Below, piece by piece: positions 1 to 8,345 of a stretch of DNA of 64,000 nt. Made by a program: the position numbers and the translations under genes. Under the pieces are notes generated by a model. That model did no database searches. It saw only the letters and a list, made by a program, of their open reading frames with translations, and was not told where the DNA came from. Location of the stretch: positions 1 through 64,000 of the forward strand of contig JACRIW010000038.1 in assembly GCA_016215625.1 (NCBI GenBank), read 5' to 3'. Source of the stretch: Candidatus Eiseniibacteriota bacterium (lineage in GTDB: Bacteria; Eisenbacteria; RBG-16-71-46). The first letter of the stretch is position 1. Each line of letters begins with the position of its first letter.

Positions 1-1650
1 CACCGATGCGAGCTCGCGCTCGTCGCTCCGGCGCGCGACGCGTCGCGACCCGCCGCGCCCGAGGACCAGCGCTACCCCATGAGCGCGGCGGCCGCCGCGG
101 GCGCGACGTTCGTGCGCCCCGGCGCGGGACCGGCCGCGAGCGTGCACCGCCGGCGCTTCGCCGCGCCGGGGCGCTCGCTCGCGGCGGCCTCGCCCGGATG
201 CGCGGGCGCGGGCGCGTGCGCCATGCTCGGGCTGCAGGCCGACCGCGTCGAGCGCGCGGCCGCGCTCGCGGGCGAACCACTCGTCTTCGCCCGCCCTCCG
301 GTGATCGGCGTGTGCCTCGACGACGACGTGCCGGCCGACCGCGGCGGCGCGGAGATCGTGCACGCGCTCGCCGCCGAGCACGCGCGGCGCTGCCGCGGCG
401 CGGTGCTCGAGTTCCACGGCCGCGGACTCGCGTCGCTGCCGATGCACGAGCGCATCGCGGTGGCGACCCTCGCGCCGGCGCTGCTCGGGGCGTTCGCGGT
501 CGTGTTCCCTTCGGACGCGCGCACTCGCGCGGCCCTGCGCGTGCTCGGCCGCGAGCCCGACTGGCGCTCGGCGGAGGGCGCGTGCGCGGGATTCGACGAG
601 GAGATCGCGCTGGCGACGGATGCGCTCGCGGCGCCTCCGGGCGAACTGTCGCTCGTGCGCGTGAGCGCGCTCGCCGAGGACGACGACGTCGCGATCGTCG
701 CGCGTGCGGCCGCGGCGGCACGCGTGCGCCCGGCGATCGAAGTCGTGCTCGGAGGGCGCGCGGCCCAGACCGTGCAGGAGCGCGAAGGCGTGCTCGAGCA
801 GTTGCGCGGAGCGGGCGCCGTGCTGTTCGCGCCGGAGTCCCCGGAGGCGCAGGCGCCCAGCGCGGCGGCTTTCGTGATCGGGGACGATCCTTTCCTCGCG
901 CCCGGCCCCCGTCACTTGTCCGCCCGCGCCTTCGCGCGCGCGGCCGGGGCGGACGGCGAGGATGCCGCCCCGCCCGCCGCAGGCCCTCGGGCCCTGGACG
1001 AGGACGAACTGATCGCGCCGCCCGCGGTCGCGCCGGAGGTCGAGCGTTCGGCGCGGCACCGCGTGCCCTCGGTGCCGCCACCGCTCATGGGGACGCTGCG
1101 CGCCACCGTGCTGCTCGAGGCCGGCGATCATGCCCGCTGCGACCGCATCCTCGCGTGGGGACCGCGCACCGCGGCGCTGCGCGGGGACGCGGGGGCTCTG
1201 GCGGAATACGCGTTCCGCGCCTTCGACGAGCGCTTCGCCGCCCGGTGCGTGGCGCACGGAGGAGGGGTGGTCGTGGCCGGCACGCAGTACGGGGCGGGCG
1301 AGCCCTGCGAGCACGCCGCGCGGGTCACCGCCGCGCTCGGGATCCGGGCCGTGATTGCGCAATCCTTCGCCGGCAGGCACGCTCGTGCCCTCGCGTCGTA
1401 TGGTGTGCTGCCGCTGGTCTGGCGGGGGGAGCCCGCCGATCCGCCGTTGCGCGCAGGGGACGAGATCGAGATCGTGGACGTGGCCGAGGCGATCGGCTCG
1501 CGCCGCGTCGCCCTTCGTCACCTCACGGGCGGCTGGCAGTGGGACGTCGGGCACGATCTCGACGCGCGTGCGCTCGAGGTGGTGCGCGCGGGCGGATTGC
1601 TGGGATGGTGCGCGCGGGCGGGTGAACGCGCGGGGGTGGAACGGAGTTGA
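1..1650 (+). CDS. Degenerate aconitase-family protein, 5' end outside window
   Basis: The frame is open from base 1, so the N-terminus lies upstream. The order of elements follows mitochondrial-type aconitase: a stretch ending LAGEPL, an [11 protein letters not shown] block (aconitase: VEYHGPGV), a [11 protein letters not shown] block, and a C-terminal swivel domain with [29 protein letters not shown] and a GVLPL strand. The catalytic features are gone. The DSHT position reads ASPG, the GSCTN and CGPCIG cysteine motifs that bind the 4Fe-4S cluster are absent, and the YGxGSSREHAA motif around 1288-1320 reads [11 protein letters not shown], losing the catalytic serine and arginine. It is probably an inactive paralogue with a structural or regulatory role. 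The family call is confident; the function is unknown. It ends 52 bases before obgE. Confidence 0.72.
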   Translation, partial: HRCELALVAPARDASRPAAPEDQRYPMSAAAAAGATFVRPGAGPAASVHRRRFAAPGRSLAAASPGCAGAGACAMLGLQADRVERAAALAGEPLVFARPPVIGVCLDDDVPADRGGAEIVHALAAEHARRCRGAVLEFHGRGLASLPMHERIAVATLAPALLGAFAVVFPSDARTRAALRVLGREPDWRSAEGACAGFDEEIALATDALAAPPGELSLVRVSALAEDDDVAIVARAAAAARVRPAIEVVLGGRAAQTVQEREGVLEQLRGAGAVLFAPESPEAQAPSAAAFVIGDDPFLAPGPRHLSARAFARAAGADGEDAAPPAAGPRALDEDELIAPPAVAPEVERSARHRVPSVPPPLMGTLRATVLLEAGDHARCDRILAWGPRTAALRGDAGALAEYAFRAFDERFAARCVAHGGGVVVAGTQYGAGEPCEHAARVTAALGIRAVIAQSFAGRHARALASYGVLPLVWRGEPADPPLRAGDEIEIVDVAEAIGSRRVALRHLTGGWQWDVGHDLDARALEVVRAGGLLGWCARAGERAGVERS

Positions 1651-1702
1651 ATCACGTCGGCGCGACCGGCGCGCGGACGAAGGCACGAACGGAAGAACGG
1701 AC

Positions 1703-2722
1703 ATGTTGATCGACTACGCGAAGATTCACGCCGTCGCCGGCAAGGGCGGCGCCGGATGCATCAGTTTCCGGCGCGAGAAGTACGTGCCCAAAGGTGGGCC
1801 CGACGGCGGCGACGGAGGACGCGGCGGCAGCGTGCTGCTCGCGGTGGACCCGCACGTCCGCACACTTCTTGACTGCCGTGAACAGCCCCGATACCGTGCC
1901 GATTCCGGTCGCGCGGGCCAGGGAAGCAACAAGACCGGCCGCGACGGAGTCGATCTGGTGGTGCGCGTGCCGGCGGGAACCGTGGTGCGCGACGCCGAGA
2001 GCGGAGAGCTTCTCGCCGACCTGACGAAGCCCGGCGATCAGTGGCTCGCCGCCCGCGGTGGACGGGGTGGCCGCGGCAACTCGCGCTTCGCCACCGCCAC
2101 GAACCAGGCGCCCCGGCGCGCCGATCCGGGCGAAGCAGGCGAGGAGCGCACGCTCGAACTCGAGCTGAAGCTCATCGCCGACGTGGGACTGGTCGGACTG
2201 CCCAACGCGGGCAAGTCCACGCTGCTCTCGCGCATCACGCGGGCGCGCCCGAAGATCGCCGACTATCCGTTCACGACGCTGGAGCCGAACCTCGGCATCA
2301 GCGCGCTCGACGCCGAGCGTACGTTCGTGGTCGCGGACATCCCCGGTCTCATCGAGGGCGCCAGCGAGGGGCGCGGGCTCGGGTTGCAGTTCCTGCGTCA
2401 CGTCGAGCGCACGCGCGTGCTGGCGTTCCTCGTGGACGCGGCCAGCGAGGATCCCGCGAGCGTGCTCGCGATGCTGGAGAAGGAAATCTCGCAGTACAGC
2501 GCCACGCTCGGCGAGAAGCCGCGCGTCGTGGTGCTGAGCAAATCGGACACGCTCCCTCCGGAGGAGCGCGACGGACGTGGCACGGTGGTGGGACTGCCGC
2601 AGGCGCACGTCATCAGCGCGCACACCGGGGACGGGCTCAAGGAACTGCTCGAGGAACTGTGGCGCGTGATCGCCGCCGAGAGCGCCGCGGAAACACATCG
2701 GGAGAACGAAGATGTCGGATGA
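1703..2722 (+). CDS. obgE: Obg/CgtA family GTPase
   Basis: This 339-residue protein is a ribosome-associated GTPase that assists late 50S assembly. The N-terminal Obg fold has its glycine-rich stretch ([13 protein letters not shown]). The G domain follows with P-loop GLPNAGKST, switch [21 protein letters not shown] and SAHT. The guanine-specificity motif is LSKSD rather than the usual NKxD, a mild variant. There is no C-terminal OCT domain, which is common outside Firmicutes. ATG 1703 was chosen because [16 protein letters not shown] matches the normal Obg start. The 3' end overlaps the next gene by 11 bases. The usual rplU-rpmA neighbours are not present here. Confidence 0.97.
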   Translation: MLIDYAKIHAVAGKGGAGCISFRREKYVPKGGPDGGDGGRGGSVLLAVDPHVRTLLDCREQPRYRADSGRAGQGSNKTGRDGVDLVVRVPAGTVVRDAESGELLADLTKPGDQWLAARGGRGGRGNSRFATATNQAPRRADPGEAGEERTLELELKLIADVGLVGLPNAGKSTLLSRITRARPKIADYPFTTLEPNLGISALDAERTFVVADIPGLIEGASEGRGLGLQFLRHVERTRVLAFLVDAASEDPASVLAMLEKEISQYSATLGEKPRVVVLSKSDTLPPEERDGRGTVVGLPQAHVISAHTGDGLKELLEELWRVIAAESAAETHRENEDVG

Positions 2723-3374
2723 CAAGTACGGGCCGGGCCGGACCTTCGACGCCATGAACGCGCGCGGTCTCGCCGGCAAGCGCGACTACGTGCGCTCGCT
2801 CGAGCAGCGCCGCGACGAGGAAGCCATGTCGCTGCTGGTCGAGTGCCTGTGCGACGAATCGTGGTACCTGCGCGAACTCGCCGAGAGCGCGCTCCTGCGC
2901 CTGGGTGACCGGGCGGGCGAGACGCTGCTGCCGCTGCTCGAGCAGGGACTCTGGTTCTCGCGCGTGAGCGCCGCACGCGTGCTCGGCCGGCTCGGGCACC
3001 GTCCCGCCGCGGCCGGCCTGCTGCGGTTGACGCAGGACAGCAACTCGACCGTCGTGCAGGCGGCGTACGCCGGGCTGCAGGAACTCGCGCACCGCGGGGG
3101 TTCCGTGCGGATCGGCTGGGAGCTGCACCGCATGCCGGCCGAGTTCCGCCGCTCGCGCCTCGATCAGCTCGGCACGCTCGATCGTCCTCTCTACGAGCGT
3201 CTCTCGCGCATGATGCAGAACGACGAGCTCATGACCAACGAAGACCCCGACGACCTGCGCGACGACAGCGACCTCGTGCGCGCGAGCGAGGAGGGGGTCG
3301 AATGGGAAGTGCTCACCGGACCGCCGCAGGCCCGCGTCACCGCCACACCGCCTCCGACCAGCCCGGAGCCGTGA
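2712..3374 (+). CDS. HEAT-repeat protein
   Basis: This 220-residue soluble protein has no signal peptide. Residues from about 30 to 135 form paired helices of the HEAT type, seen as [39 protein letters not shown] and [20 protein letters not shown]. Such arrays bind other proteins and have no enzymatic activity. The C-terminal 70 residues are charged, then proline-rich. The start overlaps obgE by 11 bases and the stop overlaps the GTG of dprA, so it should be translationally coupled to both. The context suggests a partner of Obg or of the ribosome, but that is inference. No specific family name is recognised. Confidence 0.8.
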   Translation: MSDDKYGPGRTFDAMNARGLAGKRDYVRSLEQRRDEEAMSLLVECLCDESWYLRELAESALLRLGDRAGETLLPLLEQGLWFSRVSAARVLGRLGHRPAAAGLLRLTQDSNSTVVQAAYAGLQELAHRGGSVRIGWELHRMPAEFRRSRLDQLGTLDRPLYERLSRMMQNDELMTNEDPDDLRDDSDLVRASEEGVEWEVLTGPPQARVTATPPPTSPEP

Positions 3375-4255
3375 TCGCGCTGGCCGGGGTGGCCGATGCT
3401 CCGCGGATCCGCGCGCAGGCGCGGGACCGGAACGAGGCCGCGTATCCGGCGGGGCTGCGTGCGCTTCCCGATGCGCCCGCGCGCGTCTGGATCGCCGGCA
3501 CGCTCGACACACCCGTCGCGCGCTGCGTCGCGATCGTGGGGTCGCGCGCGGCGAGCGATTACGGCGCGTCGTTCGCCCGGCGGCTCGCCGCGGACCTCGC
3601 GCGTGCGGGGCTCGTCGTCGTGAGCGGACTCGCGCACGGCATCGACGCCGCCGCGCACGCGGGCGCACTCGAGGCTCGGGGCCGCACGGTGGGTGTCCTG
3701 CCCGCCGGCCTCGACCACATCACGCCCGTCCAGCACGTCGCGCTCGCGCGCCGCGTCGCGGAGAACGGCGCATTGCTCACCGAGCGCGAATCCGGCCCGC
3801 CGTTCGGCCCCGGCGCGTTCGTGCGGCGCAACCGACTCATCGCCGCGCTCAGCGCCGTCACGGTCGTGGTCGAGGCGGCCGCGCGCAGCGGCGCGCTCTC
3901 CACCGCGACCGCAGCGCGCGCTCTCGGCCGTCCCGTGCTCGCGGTGCCGGGCGATCTCGACCGCCCCACGTCGCTCGGTACGCTGCAGCTGCTGCGCGAG
4001 GGCGCGCGGCCCTGCGGTGGAGCGGCCGACGTGCTCGCGGCGCTGCCGGCACTCGTTCCCGGCGGCGACTCGACGCCGCGCGAACGGCTGCTCGCCGCGC
4101 TCGCCGCTTCACCGCGCACGATCGGCGAACTCGCCGCCGCCGCCGGCATGACCGAGCCGGCCGCGGGCGCCGAACTCGTGCAGCTCGAATGGGCGGGGCT
4201 CGCGCGCGCGCTGCCGGGCCAGCGCTGGGCGCGCGGCGGGAGCGGAGCGGCATGA
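3371..4255 (+). CDS. dprA: DprA/Smf DNA-processing protein
   Basis: DprA binds incoming single-stranded DNA and loads RecA during transformation; it is also widespread in bacteria not known to be competent. The Rossmann-like core shows GSRAASDYG, SGLAHGIDAAAH, GRTVGVLPAGLD, FVRRNRLIAALS and GRPVLAVPGD, all family landmarks. The last 60 residues form the DprA winged-helix domain. At 294 residues it is shorter than many relatives because the N-terminal SAM-like domain is reduced. GTG 3371 was chosen because it overlaps the preceding stop as GTGA and because the upstream frame is HEAT-protein coding. The 3' end overlaps the acyltransferase start as ATGA. Confidence 0.93.
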   Translation: MIALAGVADAPRIRAQARDRNEAAYPAGLRALPDAPARVWIAGTLDTPVARCVAIVGSRAASDYGASFARRLAADLARAGLVVVSGLAHGIDAAAHAGALEARGRTVGVLPAGLDHITPVQHVALARRVAENGALLTERESGPPFGPGAFVRRNRLIAALSAVTVVVEAAARSGALSTATAARALGRPVLAVPGDLDRPTSLGTLQLLREGARPCGGAADVLAALPALVPGGDSTPRERLLAALAASPRTIGELAAAAGMTEPAAGAELVQLEWAGLARALPGQRWARGGSGAA

Positions 4256-5139
4256 AGCCGAAGCACCTCGCCGAGTTCCTGCTCGTGAAGGCGGCCTTCG
4301 GCGCCGCCGGGCTGTTGCCGTGGCAGCGTTCGCTCGCGCTCGGCGCCGCGCTCGGCGACTTCGTGCGCCGGCTCGGCGTCCGCGTGGACGTCGCGCGCGC
4401 GAACCTCGCGCTCGCGTTCCCCGAGATGTCCGCGGAGGAGCGCGAGCGCATCCTGCGGCTCACGTACCGCGAGGTCGGGCGCATCGCGATCGAGTACGGG
4501 CGCTTCGCGCAGCTCGCGAACGAGCCCACCGACCGCGTCTTCGAGCGCATCGACGGCGAGGAACACGCGAAGGCGCTGGTGGGCCGCGGCACGATCATGT
4601 TCTCGGGGCACTACGGCAATCTCGAGCTGTTCGCGGCGCACGTCGCGAAGTACAACCCGGTGGACCTGCTCGTGAAGCCGCAGAGCAACCCGCTCGTGAA
4701 CGAGCTCGTCGTGAACCTGCGCCGCCAGTGCGGCGTCGGCGTGATCCCGACGGGCGGTGGCGTGAAGCAGATCTTCAAGTCGCTGCGCGCCGGGCGCTGG
4801 ATCGCGATGGCCGCCGACCAGGACGCGCGCCGTCACGGCGTGTTCGTGCCGTTCTTCGGGCGGCTCGCGAGCACGCCCGAAGGGCCCGCACGCATCTCGC
4901 TGCAGACCGGGGCGCCGCTGCTCTTCGGGCACGTGCGCCGCCGGCCCGACGGCCGCCACGACGTGTTCCTCGATCCGCCGCGCGAAGCGACGCTGCCGCC
5001 GACCGAGGAGAACGTGCGCGAGCTCGTCGCGTGGTACACGACACGCCTCGAGGAGATCATCCGCGAGCAGCCCGAGCACTGGTTCTGGCTGCATCGCCGC
5101 TGGAAGACGGCGCCCCCCGCGGGCGCGACGGAGGAATGA
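4252..5139 (+). CDS. LpxL/HtrB-family lysophospholipid or lipid A acyltransferase
   Basis: This 295-residue membrane-associated acyltransferase transfers an acyl chain from acyl-ACP to a lipid A precursor or a related lysolipid. The catalytic HX4E motif is visible in SGHYGNLE (His120, Glu125), followed by AADQDARRHGVFVPFFG, another conserved family block. A hydrophobic N-terminal segment at about residues 8-35 anchors it to the inner membrane. It overlaps dprA by 4 bases and the thioesterase gene by 4 bases. It supports a diderm envelope. Whether the substrate is Kdo2-lipid A or another lysolipid cannot be told from the sequence. Confidence 0.9.
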   Translation: MKPKHLAEFLLVKAAFGAAGLLPWQRSLALGAALGDFVRRLGVRVDVARANLALAFPEMSAEERERILRLTYREVGRIAIEYGRFAQLANEPTDRVFERIDGEEHAKALVGRGTIMFSGHYGNLELFAAHVAKYNPVDLLVKPQSNPLVNELVVNLRRQCGVGVIPTGGGVKQIFKSLRAGRWIAMAADQDARRHGVFVPFFGRLASTPEGPARISLQTGAPLLFGHVRRRPDGRHDVFLDPPREATLPPTEENVRELVAWYTTRLEEIIREQPEHWFWLHRRWKTAPPAGATEE

Positions 5140-5579
5140 CGATGCACCGTTTCGAACTGCGCGTGCGCTACGGAGACGTGGACCAGATGGGCTGGGTGTA
5201 CTACGGGAACTACCTGCGCTGGTTCGAAATCGGACGTGCCGAGATGCTGCGCGCGCTCGGGCATTCCTACCGCGACGTCGAGGTGAAGGAGGGCATCCTG
5301 ATGCCCGTGCTCGAGGCGCGCTGCCGCTACCACCACGGCGCGCGCTACGACGAACTCGTCGCGATCGAGACGGGCGTGTTCGGCGTCACGCGAGCGAAGA
5401 TGCGCTTCGGCTACCGCGTGCTCGGCGAGGACGGCACGCTGTGCGCCATCGGCTACACCGAGCACTGCTTCACGAGCCCGGAGGCGAAGCTCGTGCGCCC
5501 GCCGCAGAGCCTCGTGAGCCTGCTCGACCGCGCGCCGCGGGTGGACGACGAGCTGCGTGCGCGGATCGAGGCGCTCTGA
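5136..5579 (+). CDS. YbgC/4HBT-family acyl-CoA thioesterase
   Basis: This 147-residue hotdog-fold protein hydrolyses acyl-CoA thioesters. The family signature is intact near the N-terminus as YGDVDQMGWVYYGNYLRWFE, with the catalytic Asp in GDVDQMG. Length is typical for YbgC (about 135-150). Two ATGs (5136 and 5142) are possible; 5136 overlaps the previous stop as ATGA. YbgC normally neighbours tolQRA, which are not in the window. Position after an acyltransferase suggests acyl-chain turnover in lipid metabolism, which is inference. The gene converges on the DUF3467 gene with 6 bases between. Confidence 0.9.
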   Translation: MTMHRFELRVRYGDVDQMGWVYYGNYLRWFEIGRAEMLRALGHSYRDVEVKEGILMPVLEARCRYHHGARYDELVAIETGVFGVTRAKMRFGYRVLGEDGTLCAIGYTEHCFTSPEAKLVRPPQSLVSLLDRAPRVDDELRARIEAL

Positions 5580-5585
5580 GGCGGA

Positions 5586-5885
5586 TCAGCTGGTGAAGCC
5601 GAGTTCCTTCGGCTTCGGTGGCTCACCCGGAGTCTTGAGCGGGCCGAAGTTGGTTTCGTAGTTCTTGAGGTTCTGCTCGAGCGCCACGAGCAGGCCCTTC
5701 GCGTGCGTCGGCGTCATGATGATGCGCGAGAACACGCGCGCCTTGGGCAGGCCGGGCATGGTGCGGGCGAAGTCGAGCACGACCTCCGCCTGCGAATGGG
5801 TGATGAAGACGAGGTTGGCGTAGATGCCTTCGGCTTCCTTCTCGCCGAGGCCGACTTCGATGGGCTGTCCCTGGGGTGCGTCCAC
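5586..5885 (-). CDS. DUF3467 domain protein
   Basis: This small protein of 99 residues matches DUF3467: YANLVFITHSQAEVVLDFAR near the N-terminus, then FSRIIMTPTHAKGLLVALEQN and a closing YETNFGPL. The family's function is not known. The start is GTG at 5885, preceded on the minus strand by GGAG at a suitable distance. It is convergent with the thioesterase and divergent from the histidine-kinase-like gene. There is no signal peptide or membrane segment, so it is cytoplasmic. The C-terminus is proline- and lysine-rich. Confidence 0.88.
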   Translation of the reverse strand: MDAPQGQPIEVGLGEKEAEGIYANLVFITHSQAEVVLDFARTMPGLPKARVFSRIIMTPTHAKGLLVALEQNLKNYETNFGPLKTPGEPPKPKELGFTS

Positions 5886-6055
5886 GGAATCTCCGGTGCG
5901 TGCGGGTCTTGGGCGGGCCTGATGGCCGGGTCGGGACCGTAGGCAGGGTGAGATGGGCGGTCAAGGACCCCGCCCGTGATGCCGAAAACGGCGGTGGCGA
6001 GCGGCCGGTACGGCCGCCTCCCTCGTCACGCCGTTCCGACCCGCCCGGGGACTTC

Positions 6056-7960
6056 ATGGACCACGTGCCTCAGCCGCATGCCGCGAAGCCGGCGCCGGCG
6101 CCGCCTTCGACCGCGTCCGGCAAGCCCGACGCAAACCGTTGGCCCGCGCCCCAGACGCTGCTCGATCCCGAGTCCGACCTCGGCACGATCGAGCGCACGT
6201 TGCTCGCCTTCGCGACGCACCCGCAGGGGGCCGGCGCGTCCCGCGCGTGGCTGCTGGTCTGGAACTCCCGCTCCGGCCTCGTCGAGGGCTGGCGGGAAGC
6301 CGCATCCTCCGCGTCACCGACGCTCGAGCAGGCACTTTCGGCCGCGCGCCGTGCCGGCTCGCCCGACGGCGCGAGCGAGCGCATCCACGCCTGGGCGGAA
6401 TCTCCGGATCGTCTCGAGGGGCCGGTCGCGCACGCATGGCGTGCGCAGGCGATCGCTTCGGGTGACGGCGGGGAACAGCCCGGCGCGCCGTGGGCGGAAT
6501 CCTCCCGTATCGGCGCGGTGCCGCTGCGCCGCGGAACGCGGGCCTACGGCGTGCTCGTGTGCGTCTGGGCCGGGACCGTGTCTCACGAGGCGGAAGCGCT
6601 CGAGTGGCTCCGCGCCGCGGCCGAGTCGAACTTCGGCGCGCAGCGCCGCGCGGTGGAGACCAGGCGGCTCGCGCGGCAGGCGCGCGCGAACGCCGAACTC
6701 GCCCGCACGAGCGTGAGCGCCGTGAACCTCGCCGAGGTGCTGCACCTCGTCACCCGCCTCGCGGCCGAAGCCGTGGACGCGCGCGGCGCCGTGCTCTACC
6801 GGACGGAAGCCCGCGGTTCACTCAAGGTGGAGGTGGCGCACGGGCAGCCCGTGATGCGCGACACCTGCGCGCGCGGTTTCCTCGCCGCGGCACGTGAGGC
6901 GTGCGCGACGGGACAGGCGTGCGCGGGAGAGCGCGGCGACGAAGTGCCGCATCTTCCTCCCGGAGTCTCGGGCGAGACGAGCACGTGGGCGATCGTGCCG
7001 CTGGTGGCATACGGCCGCTGCCTCGGAGCGCTCGTCGTCTACGACGGACTGGACCGGCACCCCTGCGAAGGCGCTTACGAGCGCGCGGATCTCGATCATC
7101 TCGCCGCGCTCGCGGACCACGCCGCGCTCGTGCTGGAACACGCGCGGATCGGGGAAGAGGGCCGGCGGCGGGAGCAGTTGCGCTCCGATCAGTCGGCGCG
7201 CCTGCGCGAACTCGACCGGCTCGCCGCGATCGGCGAGATGGCCGTGCGCGTCGCGCAGGAGTCGCGCAATCCGCTCGCGTCCATCGCCGCGTTCGTCAAG
7301 CGCGCGCACCGCGAGCTTCCCGAGGAGGACGCGCGCCGCGAGTACCTCGAAATCGTGCTGCGCGAGACCGAACGGCTCGAGACCATGCTGGGCGAGCAGA
7401 TGGAGTACTCGCAGCTGCAGCGGCCGAGTCTCGAGATGCAGAACCTGAACGGCGTCGTACAGGAGGCGCTGCAGCGGTTCAGCGAGTCGCTCGTGCGCCG
7501 CCGCGTACGTCTGCTCAAGCGCCTCGCGCCCGACCTGCCGATGCTGCTGCTCGACGCGCACCGGATCCGGCGCGTGGTCGAGAACGTGGTCGCCTTCGCG
7601 CTCGAGTCCGTTCCCATGGGCGGGCGCATCCGCGTGGATTCGCGCCGTGCCGCGGATCACGTCGTCGTCGAGATCGCGCACGACGGCGTGCGTCACGCCG
7701 GCGACCTGCTCGACCAGCTGTTCGTGCCGTTCGCTTCGGGAGGCACCGCGGGGGCCGCCGTCGGGCTCGGCGTGGCGCAGCAGATCGTGCGCGAGCACGG
7801 CGGCGAGGTGCGGCTGCGCGCGGATGGGGAGTGGAGCACGATCTTCAGCTTCACGCTGCCGATCGCGGGCAACGAGGACCGGCGCAAGGCGCCCGATCGG
7901 CGCTCGGTGCGCGGTGAACGCCGCCGTCGCCGGGACGACGACGGGACGCGCGGAAGTTGA
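6056..7960 (+). CDS. GAF-domain histidine-kinase-like protein with degenerate H box
   Basis: This protein has 634 residues and no membrane segment. A GAF-like sensory domain lies at about residues 225-365, then a coiled linker, a dimerisation domain (about 380-450) and an ATPase domain (about 490-620). The H box reads AQESRNPLASI, so the phospho-accepting histidine is Gln401 (codon CAG at 7256-7258). The N box keeps only one asparagine (VENVVAFALES) and the D box reads HDGVR. The G2 region GLGVAQQIVREHGGEV is well kept. It is therefore probably a pseudokinase or a sensor working without autophosphorylation. No response-regulator gene is adjacent. ATG 6056 follows GGGGAC; an upstream in-frame extension to 5876 lacks ribosome-binding support. 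Confidence 0.85.
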   Translation: MDHVPQPHAAKPAPAPPSTASGKPDANRWPAPQTLLDPESDLGTIERTLLAFATHPQGAGASRAWLLVWNSRSGLVEGWREAASSASPTLEQALSAARRAGSPDGASERIHAWAESPDRLEGPVAHAWRAQAIASGDGGEQPGAPWAESSRIGAVPLRRGTRAYGVLVCVWAGTVSHEAEALEWLRAAAESNFGAQRRAVETRRLARQARANAELARTSVSAVNLAEVLHLVTRLAAEAVDARGAVLYRTEARGSLKVEVAHGQPVMRDTCARGFLAAAREACATGQACAGERGDEVPHLPPGVSGETSTWAIVPLVAYGRCLGALVVYDGLDRHPCEGAYERADLDHLAALADHAALVLEHARIGEEGRRREQLRSDQSARLRELDRLAAIGEMAVRVAQESRNPLASIAAFVKRAHRELPEEDARREYLEIVLRETERLETMLGEQMEYSQLQRPSLEMQNLNGVVQEALQRFSESLVRRRVRLLKRLAPDLPMLLLDAHRIRRVVENVVAFALESVPMGGRIRVDSRRAADHVVVEIAHDGVRHAGDLLDQLFVPFASGGTAGAAVGLGVAQQIVREHGGEVRLRADGEWSTIFSFTLPIAGNEDRRKAPDRRSVRGERRRRRDDDGTRGS

Positions 7961-7987
7961 CGGCCGTTCGGAACGCGTGGTAAAAAT
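7957..7987 (+). promoter_or_regulatory. Putative promoter of the tRNA-Phe/tRNA-Thr unit
   Basis: TTGACG at 7957-7962 is followed after 18 bases by TAAAAAT at 7981-7987. The predicted start is about 30 bases before the tRNA-Phe gene. The A-rich run is conspicuous in otherwise GC-rich sequence. The -35 element overlaps the stop codon of the preceding gene. Confidence 0.6.
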
Positions 7988-8023
7988 CCCGGCCCTGTGA
8001 CCGCTGTGGGTCACACCGATTTC

Positions 8024-8099
8024 GCCACCCTAGCTCAGTTGGTAGAGCACACGACTGAAAATCGTGGTGTCCCCAGTTCGATTCTGGGGGGTGGCACCA
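8024..8099 (+). tRNA. tRNA-Phe (GAA)
   Basis: A 76-base cloverleaf with acceptor GCCACCC pairing with GGGTGGC, D arm GCTC/GAGC, and anticodon stem CACGA/TCGTG around the loop CTGAAAA, giving anticodon GAA. The T arm has the standard TTCGATT loop, and ACCA is encoded at the 3' end. It is followed 39 bases later by tRNA-Thr. Confidence 0.97.
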
Positions 8100-8138
8100 T
8101 GCGGAACCGGCCGACACCGAGGCCGGGTGGTACGAGGA

Positions 8139-8214
8139 GCTGGTGTAGCTCAGCTGGTAGAGCACGTCACTCGTAATGACGGGGTCACCGGTTCGATTCC
8201 GGTCACCAGCTCCA
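8139..8214 (+). tRNA. tRNA-Thr (CGT)
   Basis: A 76-base cloverleaf with acceptor GCTGGTG pairing with CACCAGC. The anticodon stem CGTCA/TGACG encloses CTCGTAA, giving anticodon CGT, which reads ACG. T-loop TTCGATT; 3' TCCA is encoded. It is likely cotranscribed with tRNA-Phe. Confidence 0.97.
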
Positions 8215-8345
8215 TTTCGAAATCTCGAGCAATCGCCGGCGGTGACCACGCCGGCCAGTCCGGGCCGATGCCGGGCGCGTCCTCGCGCCGCGCGTCGGTC
8301 CGTTGTTGTGTCCGGGCGTTTCGTCCACCGCCGGAGGAAAGCCGC

